DNA of 64,000 bases from Azadirachta indica. Lineage: Eukaryota > Streptophyta > Magnoliopsida > Sapindales > Meliaceae. Where the stretch lies: positions 9,200,367 through 9,264,366 of the forward strand of contig CM040446.1 in the NCBI GenBank assembly GCA_022749755.1, written 5' to 3'. Position numbers and translations under genes: made by a program. Under the pieces are notes generated by a model, which did no database searches, was not told the DNA's origin, and was given only the letters and a program-made list of their open reading frames with translations. This document shows positions 23,572 to 36,500 of this stretch, one piece after another (position 1 is the first letter of the stretch; each line of letters begins with the position of its first letter).

Positions 23572-25179
23572 GGATGATGATGAACTTGAGGACTTAACTC
23601 TTATAATATAGAAATCTTGTAATATTTCAGCATTCAAATCATGACTGAGTGAACGGAAGTTAACATTTGTGAGAAAGTTTTTGTGTGAGAATATGATGTG
23701 AATGTGATTTGAAAGCAAATATGTTTTACTTTTTAAATGATTACAATTAATTAGGCTTTGACACTTGAACATCAACTTTTGGTAACAGACATATCTTGGA
23801 TATATATATTTTGATAATTAGATTGAATGTACATTTGGATGAAGGCACATGTAATAGGTCTTTTTTCTTTTTTTTTTTTAATGTGTGATGCTATCTTTCA
23901 ATGTTATTTTTATCAGGTATATATTTGGAAAAAATTGGAAAAGTAAATGTTATATTGCTAAGATTTTGTAATCTAAAAATTGTATTAATTAAATAATTAG
24001 ATAAATAACAATTTGATAATAAATATTTTAACATATAATATTATGCATATCCACCATTAATTTATTTATTTACAAAATGTTAAATAATTTCATAAAATAT
24101 ATTTGTATATATGTAAATTTTTTAATCATAGAATACAAATTAATAAAATTTATCAACAATATATATGTTTTACCTTTTTTTATTCTTAAATAAATATTAA
24201 TTTAATTTCTACAAAATATAAATATTAATATAGTGTAATACGTTATTACACCAAACATAGTTTAATTTATACTTAGTCTAGTACAATTCATTTAATCCAT
24301 TCCAATACAATCTAGTTCACCTGAAATAGTACATTACAATATGTGCTGCCAAATGCACTAAATGTTTTTTTTTTTTTTACTTATAATGACTATTGCATTG
24401 ACATAAATATCACCATCTCGTATTGACCATTGCAGTAACGTAAATATCTTTATTTTATAATTGCTATACTTTTTTGACCTATATTGATCAATAAAATGAT
24501 ATAAATATTCTTATTTTGTAATTGGCAAAAATATAGCTTATGAAAGAAAAAAAGAAAGTTAACAATAAAATTTTTTATTTAATTAATTAAAGAAGATAAA
24601 AAAAAAAATAAAATTTTTAATTTATTAAAGAAGAGAAAAATTGAACATAATATTTTTAAGGGAAAAGGACGTTCAAGTCTCTAAGATTTGGCTTAGTGAA
24701 TTAATTAGTCCTACTAGTTTCAAAAGTACCCATTAAAAAATTTTAAAATAATGATTATACCCCCATGAATAAAGTTATTCAACAAAAATAATAATTAAAT
24801 CTTTAAAATTTGAAAAACATAATATATTTATCAAAAATACATTAATAATATAATATTTCTTAACACATTATAAATTTATATATTAAATATTTATTAATAT
24901 ATTATAACTAAAATATAAATTTATTTATTACACAATATATTAACAATTTAATATTAATTAAGTATTAGAAAATAAATAAAATATATTAATATATAAATAA
25001 AATATACTATAGTACAACGCTTGTGATTATATTACAATTTATATTTATATATAGCGACAATATATAAAATATAATAAAAATAAAAAATATTATTTATAAA
25101 ATATATAAAATTATATATATATAATATAATTTTTTTAATGTGTTTTTAATGGGAAAATTTTCATTTGACTATTCCAAGT
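23572..25179. other. AT-rich spacer after the Harbinger genes
   Basis: Extremely AT-rich, especially 23900-25130. It holds a T-run at about 24366-24379, a probable Harbinger right end at about 24240-24360, and a repeat-border-like GGGAAAAGGACGTTCAAGTC start at 24660. No gene is seen. Confidence 0.4.
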
Positions 25180-25680
25180 TTGTCTGTATCTTATTGTGAT
25201 ATAACAGTTATTTTAACACTCCATTGCAGTACAAAAAGATTGCAATTGTCTAAATGAACTAAAATTTTTAAATGCCCGCCTCGAGGATTTTAACAATAAA
25301 GGGGTAAAATCATCTTTACTTTGAAACCGAATCCTAATTTTGTGTTTAACTCACCCATCCTCACCAACAAATAGCACAACTGCCTCTAGCTATGGGAATA
25401 TCCACATTCTTAGTATGTTTCTTGGTAGGCTTCACTTCGTGGCCCTTGCCACCATTGTTATCTCCAAGGATGAGACCTCAATGACTCGCCGTCGCTGCAG
25501 CTTTGTCTTCTCCAATATAATTTCCTTGCGACTTCATCTATTCCTATTCTTTTCTTTGTTTTATCATAAACGTGGTTGTAATGGCAGTGGATTAATGGCG
25601 GATTATAGATTTAGTGATGGTGGCTACGAGAGAAAGGAGGTTGTGTTACTTGTGGCAACGGGGAATTAAGGAAAGATTAG
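25180..25680. mobile_element. One end of a MULE-like non-autonomous element
   Basis: The stretch 25187-25235 (TATCTTATTGTGATATAACA, then TTTTAACACTCCATTGCAGT) matches the reverse complement of the right end of the element at 41400-42240 at most positions, and continues with similar GTAAAATCATCTTTAC-type sequence. No second end was found, so this copy is probably truncated. The 109-codon ORF at 25340-25669 lies inside it and has no recognisable homology. Confidence 0.45.
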
Positions 25681-25827
25681 GGATTGATTTTAAAGGAAAA
25701 GATTGATAATGTAAGAAGAATAGGGTATGATTAGGGATTTAGATTGTCAAAGAGACAATGTAAGAAGAATAGGTAATTGTGCACCATTAAATTTGGACGA
25801 TGAAGGTGGTGATTATTCAGAACTGTT
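25681..25827. repeat. Short duplicated segment
   Basis: AATGTAAGAAGAATAGG occurs at about 25708 and again about 50 bp on, with related sequence between. This looks like a small local duplication. Confidence 0.5.
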
Positions 25828-25938
25828 GAAGATGTTGTACCAGTAGCCATTGAAGGGCATCCTGATGATGCTGCAGTAGAGAAGCATGGCACTCCACTTG
25901 ACCCAACATTAATAGAGGCTTCATGTTGCCAAGTCTAA
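25828..25938 (+). pseudogene. Short coding-like fragment, unrecognised
   Basis: An open stretch of about 36 codons reads EDVVPVAIEGHPDDAAVEKH and TPLDPTLIEASCCQV, then a stop. After it, LEKEFTCLFPGFDIKKQD appears in the same frame. The amino-acid composition looks like real protein rather than chance translation of AT-rich DNA, but I do not recognise a family. It may be a captured gene scrap or part of the gypsy relic downstream. Confidence 0.3.
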
Positions 25939-26282
25939 CTTGAAAAAGAATTCACATGTCTCTTCCCTGGCTTTGATATTAAAAAACAAGATTGAGTACT
26001 CAAAAGGGAATTGATGCAAAAATTGAAATCAAACAACTATGCAAGATAAATAAATTGAAATGAAAATGCAAATGAATGTGTCATATCCCAAGTTATCCAA
26101 TTTCTGTCAAAGACCATTTCTTAAACTAGTGGATATTCAATATGATATATGCTTGCAATAAAATATTTAATTAAGACATAAAAATTGATAACACATAAAA
26201 TATATTGAAAAATTAAGCTTACAAATTTTGATTTTCAAAGTGTTGAAGATTTTGAGTATAATTATGGGAAATTAAGCACAAT

Positions 26283-26400
26283 GTTCGTGGAGTTTGTTAT
26301 CATTGTGGCGAAAAATTCGTTCTTCAACATAAATAACAAAATTCTCAATTTTTTATGATTGAAGGCTTCCATATTGAAGACGAGGGAAATAGAAGACAAG
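26283..26400 (+). pseudogene. Gypsy gag zinc-knuckle fragment
   Basis: In one frame: VRGVCYHCGEKFVLQHK, a stop, then NSQFFMIEGFHIEDEGN. This is the pattern of the zinc knuckle and following hydrophobic-acidic segment of Ty3/gypsy gag (GLCYRCDEKY…H…, then QLFMLEG). No neighbouring gag or pol sequence is recognised. It is a small relic. Confidence 0.5.
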
Positions 26401-27538
26401 ATAAAAATTAAATTTGATGCAAAACACACTTTAAAATTATTTCTTTAATAGAGTTTAAATAGTTTAGGACATACTTAATACTTTCATGTCATCTTAAATA
26501 ACAGTAAGTAAAAAGAGTTTGATGTTTTTTCTAATGAAAATTTTCATTCCCATTCAATTTTCTTTTTTTTCTTTTTTTTGGAAAAAACACTATTCAAAAT
26601 ATTAATTAAAAACAAAGGATGATTCTAAGAGAAGGGGAATGATGTGTGCTTAATATGAATTTATTTTATAACATGTTTGTAATAGATTAAAGTCATGTTA
26701 ATGGGTTAGTAAGTTGTAATGATGGGTTAATACTTTTGCAATATTAATTACTGAAAAGAAAAAATGACGAGGATTTGATTTTTTCCCACTTGCTTTTCAT
26801 CTAGAGAACATTTTCTTTCTTCTGTTAAATTCAATTGAATTATCTTACAATTACATACACTTCATGATACTTACATAATTTTTCCTATTAAGCCTGTCAA
26901 AATTATTGAGAGATTATGCCACCAACTTAATTTAGTATTTACTATAATTTAATTGTGCTTTGAAAATAAAGTTAAAAAAAATATTTAATAACCTTTTAAT
27001 TAGACTCATATTTTTTAATTAGTTTAAACATTACAATTATTATGGCTTAAAAACCACAAGACCTCAATCCTTCAAAAACTCATCCACATTTACAGCCTTC
27101 ACTTTTGGCAGTTGTTGAGGCAAGTGTTACCGTAAGCAGGCTTACTTTAAATGACGATTCCATGAGACATGCAAGCTTACTTTTGGTCTGACGCTATATT
27201 GTTGGCTTGATTTCTTCATTGATAAGACTAATGTGCTTCAGAAGTTAAAAAAAAATTTAAAGACTTGTGTATGCACAAACACGAGGCCAATGATAACCAT
27301 CAATAAAATGAAAACTAGTACACATGTATGATGTTGTCCCAAACTAACATAATAATGACTAATTGCGAACCAAAAAGGCCAATAATTGAACCTCAATATT
27401 ATATACATACATGTGGACGTTATACCTTTTCTCCTCTCTGATAAATGAATTTTGGGGAAATTCAGCCTGCTAAAAAATTGTGGAAGTGCATATCTATCGA
27501 AGCAACTTATCAAAATTGTATAAATATAGTTTTCTACC
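26401..27538. other. Spacer and probable RRP12 3' UTR
   Basis: No gene. The part just below 27539 (to about 27200) should hold the 3' UTR of the minus-strand RRP12-like gene. The remainder is AT-rich. Confidence 0.4.
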
Positions 27539-30500
27539 TTACCTCTTTGTTTTGTTGCTGCTTTTCTTTTGAGTCATAGAAAGTGCACTAGAGGAACTCT
27601 TCCCTTCAAGTTTTTTGGCCATTTTTACTACACTTATCATACCTTTTCTTGCAGCTGCCCGATGCTCTGTTCTACGGCTCATCATCTTCCGATCAAGAGG
27701 CCAGTAAGCATACGGTTCAAGCTTGCCCTTCTTCTTCACATCCCCGGATGCCTTCTTGCTGGCATACTCACTTCCTGTGTATGCCCATCCAGATTCAGAT
27801 GTTTTTCTGCGCTTCTTCTCAGTTTTCCTTGAAGAGTCCATTGACATAATACTGCCTGCTTCACTCCTTGCATCTGCATCAGGGTCAGAAGACCTTACCT
27901 TCCTTGGTTTCCCTCCCTCACGAATTACCAGGCGGCCCTCAGAGTCAACCTCTGGCTCATCATCTGAATCTGTCTTTCGTTTCAGATGCTCAGATGATCT
28001 AATTGCTGACCTTGTTTTCTGCTTATCAAGCAAGTCAAGTGGCTCGTCTTCTAATTGGTCAAACAAGTCTTCAGGCAATATCTTATCCACCTTACACTTT
28101 TTCTTAATCCTGGATAGATTATATCCGATTGAATCAGCGCAGACTAATGGGGGATAAAAAAATATTAATTATCTATGAAGTTAAGGTATTAATCACTTAT
28201 AAAAGATTAAGTGCCCCTATTACTTGATAAATTAGATATTTTAAATGCATCTATTAAGCAAACTTCAAACAGTAAAAACAATAATAAGTTCATCCATGAA
28301 GTTGTGCCGTATGTCCTCTGACCAATCATAACAAAATTAGACATGTCAGTTGATTGACCTTAGTGTTGATGCTTTGGATTTTAACCGGGATGAAACCATG
28401 CTTTGTTGACCAGAAACTGTTCTAGGTTCCATGTATTCTGCATCAGTGTCCTCATCTTCATCACCAGAATCAGAAAATATTTTTGTATGGTTCCATCTGC
28501 TAAGCCTGAAGGAAATCAAATAATTAGAAAATAATAACAATGCACAGCATCAACAATTTACCAACTAAATTAAACACACAAAATATGACATGGACCACTA
28601 ATAAATTTTTTGAAGTGCACCCAACTTGTAATTGTAAACCCCCACCCTGATTGAAAAATAGAAGAGTGAAAAATGCTTCCCATGACCACTGGATTACTTT
28701 TCTTTTCAGGTATGGTCAGCAAATCCACTAAAAAGTACATAGGTTGCCAATACAACCTACAGTAAGCCAATGAAAGCTTCATCACACTGGCCATGGTAGC
28801 CACAGAACTTTTGGACAGTGAGTGAAAAATCTACTGGTTATTGGGAATGCCTTACATATGCTAGAGATCGAAACCCATGTAAAATTAGCAGACAAAGCAA
28901 AGCACTAATGTATAACATAGCAAGATGAGTATATGCATGTAGCTAAATCCTAATGATGGAGATACATACCTCGAGGTAGTAGCTTTGGAAAAATGAGATT
29001 TTTTTTCCTCAGAGTTGGCTGCAAGTTTTCTCTCCTTCCGCTCCCTGGTCTATTTTTAACAAAAATATATACATAAAAAATAGTCATTACAAATTTGGAT
29101 CACAAGAAAACTTCTGTTCAACAGACCTTTCTTATGTTAGTAAGGAGTTTCATGTGTTCTTGTGGCATCACAGCCTTAACAGCATCAAGACCGCATTTCT
29201 TGACAAGCATTTCCAAAAGAATCTTGACCTAAAAACCATTCAACAATAACAGATATGAAATCAGAATTCGTATGTCTTTTACAGAAAACAACAGCTGTTC
29301 ACCAAAAGCACAAAATCCGGGTCCTTGACAAGTACTGATCAAATGTCATTAGTTGATGTGTTAAATAAGAGAAATATGAAGCATTATCAAATATAATGTT
29401 TCCCTGATAAGAAATAAACTTATAATACTAAAAATACATCGTTGAAAGCTTCTAGAAGGGAGTACACAAACCTTGGCTTTAAAGTGGTTTTTGGTATCAT
29501 CTTGCCACTTCAGCAAGCCTCCCACCATGCTTCCCAAGTGCATTTGCAATCCTTCAGCATGTGATTTGGCCACCAAAACCTTCAACAGACCTAAATTGGC
29601 CTGCATTATAAAGCAGCCGACTACAGATAAGAAAAATAAAAAAAAAAAAAAAAAAAGAGAAAAACGTTCATTGAGCAGTTCAATTGAAACAAATAAATAC
29701 AAAAGCAGTGCACATCTACACAAGTGAGGGAACAAACTTTAATAATTTCTCTGTTCTTCCTTTGTAGGAGTAGAAATGTGCAAGGAAGTAAATTGTATGC
29801 TTTAGAGACAAGATCAGAAAACTCGTATGCTAATCGAGCTAAGCCCTTGACAGCAGCACTGATCATATGAGGAGTTTCTCCAGCCAGGCCTCCAGCTACC
29901 TGAGACCATAAATAAATGTCAAAACCATCAGGGGGTCATATAAATGCATTGCCCCCTTGTAAAAATATCCTACATGAGAGCAGCCAATATTTCAGGAAAT
30001 AGAAGGAAGTGATGTAACTTCCTTGAGATTCAAAGAATTTTAATCAAGTATACAACTTCTAAAGCAAGAAAACAGCTTCAATCAATCGAAGAATTGAAAG
30101 TTTGAAGGAATTATCTACAAGATTTACTACCATGTTAAAGAATTGATACAGGTTTTCCTTCCCTCCATTCTCTTCATCTCCAAAAGCACGGGCAATTTGG
30201 ACAAGAACATCATAAGCTCTATTTCTTGTCTTTTTATTGGCCTGCAAGAGAAGAGATGAATTATCAATCACAAATAGCAAGTTCATAAGCAATTATGCAA
30301 GAGGGCTTTGAGAATCAATACAACTAGGATATTTTTCCAGCAAATTGTTTCCTTCAAACAAAAAAGTCAGGCAAAACATAAAACCGCCTTGCACCACTAA
30401 ATGACCATACTTTTATGTTGATGGCCAACACACTCCCACCAACAATGGAAAATCCTCAATAAGCATCTCTAGTATTTTGTAAAGCAAGCAGATCACATTT

Positions 30501-33500
30501 CCATGGCAATTTTTCAAATAGAACCATAAGCAGCAGAAGCATAATTTTTCCAGATATAAAAGAGAGAAAGAACAAAGGGCAGGAAGAGACAAGAAAAAGG
30601 AATGGATGAAAAGATTGAACAAAAAAGCGATACCATAAAAGTGATCATATTCTATTTTTTCTTTCAACAATAAATCTTTTTGATAGACTTTCCAAATTTC
30701 GGAGCATAAGCATAACTTCTCTCTAGATGTCAAATCTTCCTAATACAATAGAAAATCAAAACCTCAACTTCAACTTGAAATATTTTAAAAAACTAACCAA
30801 AATAAAAGACGTCATAAAATTTCATAAAATAACTCAAAACATATACAGATTTATGAACCAGAAAATTTGATTAATTGTAAGTGAATGTTAAATATAGTAA
30901 TCTTTCAAAATTATAAATGAGACAGGATTCACTACTTAGCATCTACACCCTTGGCCAAAAAAAAAAAAAAAAAAAAACTCACATTTCATGTTCTTTGACA
31001 CCATAACACCATCCACTGTCATAGATCCGTATACTAGGCAATATATCCCCCATTTAGCAGCAAACAAATGTAACCTTGATGCAGCAAGTTCTATAGCATC
31101 TCTAATCAAATATTCCAGATGAGCAAACTTTTTACCAAACATAAAATATGTCTGCGCAGATTTGTGTCTGTGAGAGGGTGACAGAGAGGTGAGGAAAATT
31201 AAGCAAGAAAATAGAAAATAGCCTGGGGAGATGCAAATAGAAGGAGTGGGTAATAACGTCAATGTAACGCTGCAACCACCAAAAAAATACTTGAAAACTT
31301 TGACAGAAAAGTTGAAACCGTGACTTGAAACACAACTTGAAATTTTAGTTGTATGGTAGTCTATACAACGATGTGCTTTAAAAGTCGAAGAGATCTCTCA
31401 TTCTCGTTTTATAAAAAGATAAAAAGACTGTATTAATAGAAAAGGAGGTCTACGACAGGTGAAGAAGCTGTCTACAAATCGTGAAAACACTCAGAAAAAC
31501 TATCTAGCTTGTGAGCTCCTCCCAAAACAATACAAACTCAACTAAAACTCATTCCCAAATTAAATGGATGAAGAAAACCTAAGTATCTTGAAATTCCTTT
31601 GAGACCGACAAGACAAGAAGATAGATCTAAAGAGTGCAGAATATAAAAATAAAAATAAAAATCTGCAAGAATGGAAATCTGCTGTTATTAAGTAATCTAA
31701 TGATGTCTAGAAAGAAAACTGAGTTTGCGAAGGACGCAGAACATTGACAATGATCGAGGACAGATAGTAGAAGGGCACACATCTTTCAAGTGTTATCATA
31801 AATAAGTACAAAAGAGTATAAAAGGGGAAGAAAAGAAAAAAGATAGAGAGAGCAAAGGGGAACAAAGAAAGAATGGAGAAGCAGAAGAACAAAGCTCGTC
31901 AAGATATTGTCAAATTTCATCCATTTTCCATCTTTTGTTATCACATTAAAGCCATTAATAGAGTTTCGTAAACTTAAGAGATAAGAAAATGGTCACCATA
32001 AACACCAAATCTTCCTGATGTGGTACGAGTTGCATGTCAAAGAGCCTTCTTAAAACTATGATTGGTGATGGGGTCATTTTGCTTGCACCAGAAGAAAAAA
32101 AAAAGAATCCAACATAACAAGTATCTCCAATATTGACTTCTAAAGCTTGAGCTGCCTCTCTAAGGTGACTCAAGAGGCATACAAAAGCAAACAAGTAGTT
32201 CATCTCTACTCACGAAGCTACACAAATCAAACTAATTATCAATAGCATTGTGCATAACTATGTTGTTCTCAATTTTTTACGACATAAAAAGCATTAACTT
32301 CAGCATCATAATCATACAAATGATCAATGAACCATTAAACTACCTGTTATGATCATAAATCCATTGTACTTAATCACCTTTCACAAGAATATATGGAAAA
32401 GTGTGCTGCTATGCTCATCATTTTACCATTGACTGAGAAAAACAGTTCCATTCAAACAATATTTCTAAATTCAACAATTTTCATATGGCTTAAACAATAA
32501 TCCTGACTGTGAATCAGAAAGGAGTAACCTGGGTAAACAACAGATGTCAACAGATGTAAAGGCACCCCTATTTATCAATACAGTCATCATTCACTAGACC
32601 ACAAAACAATTTCTGACATCATACCTCTTTCAGAGCAAGTATAATCTCAGTCAGAAAAGAACTAAAAATATCACGTCTCCACTCAGAATTATCCTGCATA
32701 AAAAATCCGAATCATTCAGGTAAGAATATCAGACATGCTCATCATGAAGGAAAGTTGACTTCAATCCAAGCTTAACATAGATTTTACGAAAAAGAAAAAT
32801 ATTACACTTATTTGACCTTTGAGACATGAATTATCAGAAAGTACAAACAATCAAGTCTGTGGCGCTTGGCAGAAAAATGACATGAAGGCAGCACTTCAAT
32901 CAAAAGTCCAAGCAATTCCTCAAGCTTTGATGAAAGAAACCCGTCATAGTTCTGGTTACACAGAGTCCAAAAAACACATATCCCAATCAGAATGATAAAA
33001 TTAGGCAGATAGTTCTATAAATTTGGCAAAAGGATGGAAAAGCAACACTTAAGCCCGAATCACACATTTTACTTTTAATAAACTGTTCATCTTCAAATTA
33101 GGATTACAATAAGTCAAGGGGAGATGTCCCTTCCCTACACCTGCTCCTATCCATATCCAATGAAAACAGAACCACAGACACATACTTGTCACCGGCCTTC
33201 CTTGCATTATGTAAACCTGAACCCTCCCCAACCAGGCCTACCTTTATATTTTGTTAATTAAGTTGTAGTGCTTGGAATTGATAATGCTGAGGCATAAAGG
33301 AAGTTGACAATGTACTCAAAGATTTACTAGCGTGCTGCAAGAAGTAGGTAACTAGAAATGGCCAGGGGGTCATAGTCAAGGAGGACAATGAAAACGGTAG
33401 CAGAATCATGGTTGGATCATCATTTGTATATTTATTTTGGAGGATTTTGGCTTCACGTCAACAGCAGAAAGGAAGGATTGCTGGAAGGCAAATTGATGGC

Positions 33501-36500
33501 CTAAGGCAAATAGACAACATCAAAGAGAGCTGGACAACATATTCAGGGGATTTATGTAGAAATAGAATAGAGAGCGAGAAACATCTTGAGAGCTATAGGA
33601 CCAAAGAGGTAGAGTGCTTTTCTTAAGGTATTGTATAACTTCAACTCCCAGAGTGAGAAATGAAGAGAAACAAAAGCAAAACCTTAAAATGTTAAATATT
33701 CCAGGATTATGCTGGAAGATAAGAGCTGCAGTGAGATGTGTTATGGTATTTATATAGTTATCGCAAAATGTTCAGTTATTCTGAAAGATAATTGAGCCAA
33801 ATCAGAACAAGGATCACCCAGGCCTACCCACACTGAACCAGATTTTGATTTACCAAGCACACTGCATGGCAACATCTTCTAGATAAATCACAATTAACTG
33901 CCTTATTGGCATCCCTAGATTTTTTCAAGATCCTAGCAAAACATGTTATAATATACTAGAACAACTAAATATCCTTAAAATCAGAGCAAAGCATGAGTAC
34001 TTTATTATGTCCACAATAAGTATAGACATTTAACATAAATATACATAAATGCAACTGCATTTTCAAAAGATGCAACTTAGAAGCTTTTGCGATGAAGGAA
34101 GTACCCTTAGAATAATTGAAAGAACTTTGTATGCCTTCTTTTGGATCAAACCTTCATCATCCTACGAGGCAACATCTGACTATTAAGTCACAATTACTCA
34201 AATCTCTTCTATGTACAAAAAATAATAAACAAATGCTGAATCAGCCACCTGTAATGCAGGCTTTATTGCTACAAATAAGACATCAACCTCTTTAGCATTC
34301 AAACCAGGCAAAAGTGAAACTGCTAGATCAAATAGTCGAGCCCTGCAGATAAGGATAAAGAGCTAAGTGAACAGTCAAATGCTGCACAATTCTACTATAA
34401 GCATTATATATAGATAGGAAGTTAAACTATGTAACAGACCAAGGAACCATAAGTCTCACCTCATAAGAGATGGTGAGCTTTCATTAGACACATCATCAAT
34501 CTGCATAGAACTAGAATTTCTAGTATTTTTGACTTTTCCAGCCTCTTGGGTTGCCTCCAAAAGTCGATGCATTGTCCTTTTAAATAACCTTGTAACTACT
34601 TCTTTATCAGCAATCGAAGCAAAGTCACTGATAGTGGACTGTCAATGGCATAAACATCATTATGCACTTCATTAAAGCTCAAACAACCACAAAATTAGAA
34701 CTAATACAGATATGAATTCAAAAGAAGATGGTCTTGACTTTCCAAAGTATCTTGTTTCGCACACATCTAATGCATCAATGCTTACTTTCCGTTTTGTATA
34801 AAGTTAAAAAAAATTGCCGAAGGAAAAATGCAAGAAGAAAAATATGGTAACAAACAAAAACTTCCTACAAATTCAGATCAATCTTTGCAACATTAATCTG
34901 AGATTGGTGAATCCACTAAACTTGCAAATGGGACTGGGGATAAGGTACAATTAGAGAACATTGTCCCTCAGTCAATTCAGCAACGGGGTGTACACCACTG
35001 GATAAGTAGTAGATCAGTCCTCCAGTTTATTTAGTTCAGAAAGCTTAAATAAGGTTACAGGGTAATAATTCTGAAGGTCCAGGAGAACTGTCAGTTACCA
35101 ACATAAAAAATTCCCTTCCAATATGAAACCACCAACGTACCAATTAAATCCTTAACATCCAACAAGATCTTAAAAGCTGGAGGGTCAATCTTTGTAGCCA
35201 ATCATCACAAGCAAATCCTCTTGAAAGTATATGAAAAATGAAGAACAAAGTGTTTGAAAAAAAAACGAGAAATAGAATAGCAAGCTTCCATCCATTGAGA
35301 TGACAAAAACTACCTGCAAACAACCTCCCTCATCTTTTGCAGACTCCAGGAAATTTCGGGACAAAACAGACAATAATTCACGAGCGGATGACTTCAGCAC
35401 GTTCAAATTATCCGTTGCAACCTGTGTGGTATAATTAGCCATAGCTCGTTGTGTGGCCGTACTTATTTCAACAATAGGTATATCATTTTTCTCTTCCAGA
35501 ATTTTCTTATTTTGTTGAATCAGATTCTGCAAACTGGTGCATATTATTCCACGAATATCAGGTTCTTCACGAAGGGCAACACATAAAACCTCCTCTAAAT
35601 CCCTGAAACTTTCAGCAGTATCAACTGGGTAGTTGCAAAATGAAGGCAGCAGGGACCACAAAGAGTACACAAGGGCATCAGCATTCCTTGATGAGATAAC
35701 TCGTCCTTCTAGCTCAAGCTGCCGAAAGTAGTGAGTAAGCCAATGCTGAGAAAATGAAGGCAACAAGGACAATAAATAGTATGCATACCTTTCGAGATTT
35801 CTGCCTTATCAATTTAGCCATAGCCAAGAGTTTATCTGTGAAGAAGTTCAAACGGGCGCCAACAGTATGCTGCTTCAAAATTGGAAAGAGCCACACATTT
35901 ACCTCAGAAAAGTCATTAGCTTCCAACTTGAGAGGAAGAAGGCTTAAAAACGTTGCAGGCCCCATTGAGCCAACAGCTGATCCAACACATTCATGAAGCT
36001 GCAGAATAGAAAACACGTCTCAGAGAAAAAAAGCAAAGTTGAGAAGTTACCGACGACTCAAAACACATAGGATGCTACAACTAGAACTTGGTTATTGTTC
36101 TCTGACTGTGCCAGTTGCAAATATAAGGTTTTCTAATTTTCATGTTATTTTGCAAAAAGAGGAACTCAAGGACCAAATTGTTATTGAGTTGTATTTTAAA
36201 ATGAACTAGAAAAAGACTTGTACACTCACAAATATATATTAATAAGAAACAAGAAAATTTTCTAGTAAATAAACAACAAAATGTCCACAACAGGAACATA
36301 CTTACAACGTGTGAGACTTATATAGTGCCAAATCAAGAATAAAATAAGACAACAAAATTCTAATAAGCACTGGTTAATGACACTGCATAGTTTCTATTTT
36401 AGCTTTAAAAAGTACAACTGATTGTTTAAGGCCAATAACATCAAAGAACTCTGAATTGCTTGATAAACTTCGAGCTGTTACAGAATAACTCTAAATATAT

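Larger units (their letters stand above)
11876..24360 (+). mobile_element. Ancient PIF/Harbinger DNA transposon, interrupted by a gypsy element
   Basis: The two gene types typical of an autonomous PIF/Harbinger element are present on the + strand. One is a DDE transposase (11876-12414, continuing at 21705-22290). The other is a Myb/SANT-like protein (22719-23571). Both are full of stops. Sequence at about 24240-24360, with TTATTACACCAAACATAG, resembles the right end of such elements. I could not find the left terminal repeat, so the outer limits are estimates. The whole 9.3-kb gypsy element at 12415-21699 sits inside it. Confidence 0.7.

Noticed and set aside
25340..25669. 109-codon ORF as a gene
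   Set aside because: It lies within the MULE-like fragment, starts and ends without any recognisable domain, and has no intron or family signal.
27569..28157. Three plus-strand ORFs of 66-144 codons
   Set aside because: They are antisense to the last RRP12 exon, which has strong family identity. Ser-rich translation is the mirror of the Glu/Lys/Arg-rich tail.
33408..33626. 72-codon ORF in an RRP12 intron
   Set aside because: Opposite strand, no homology and no splice support. Chance ORF in an intron.
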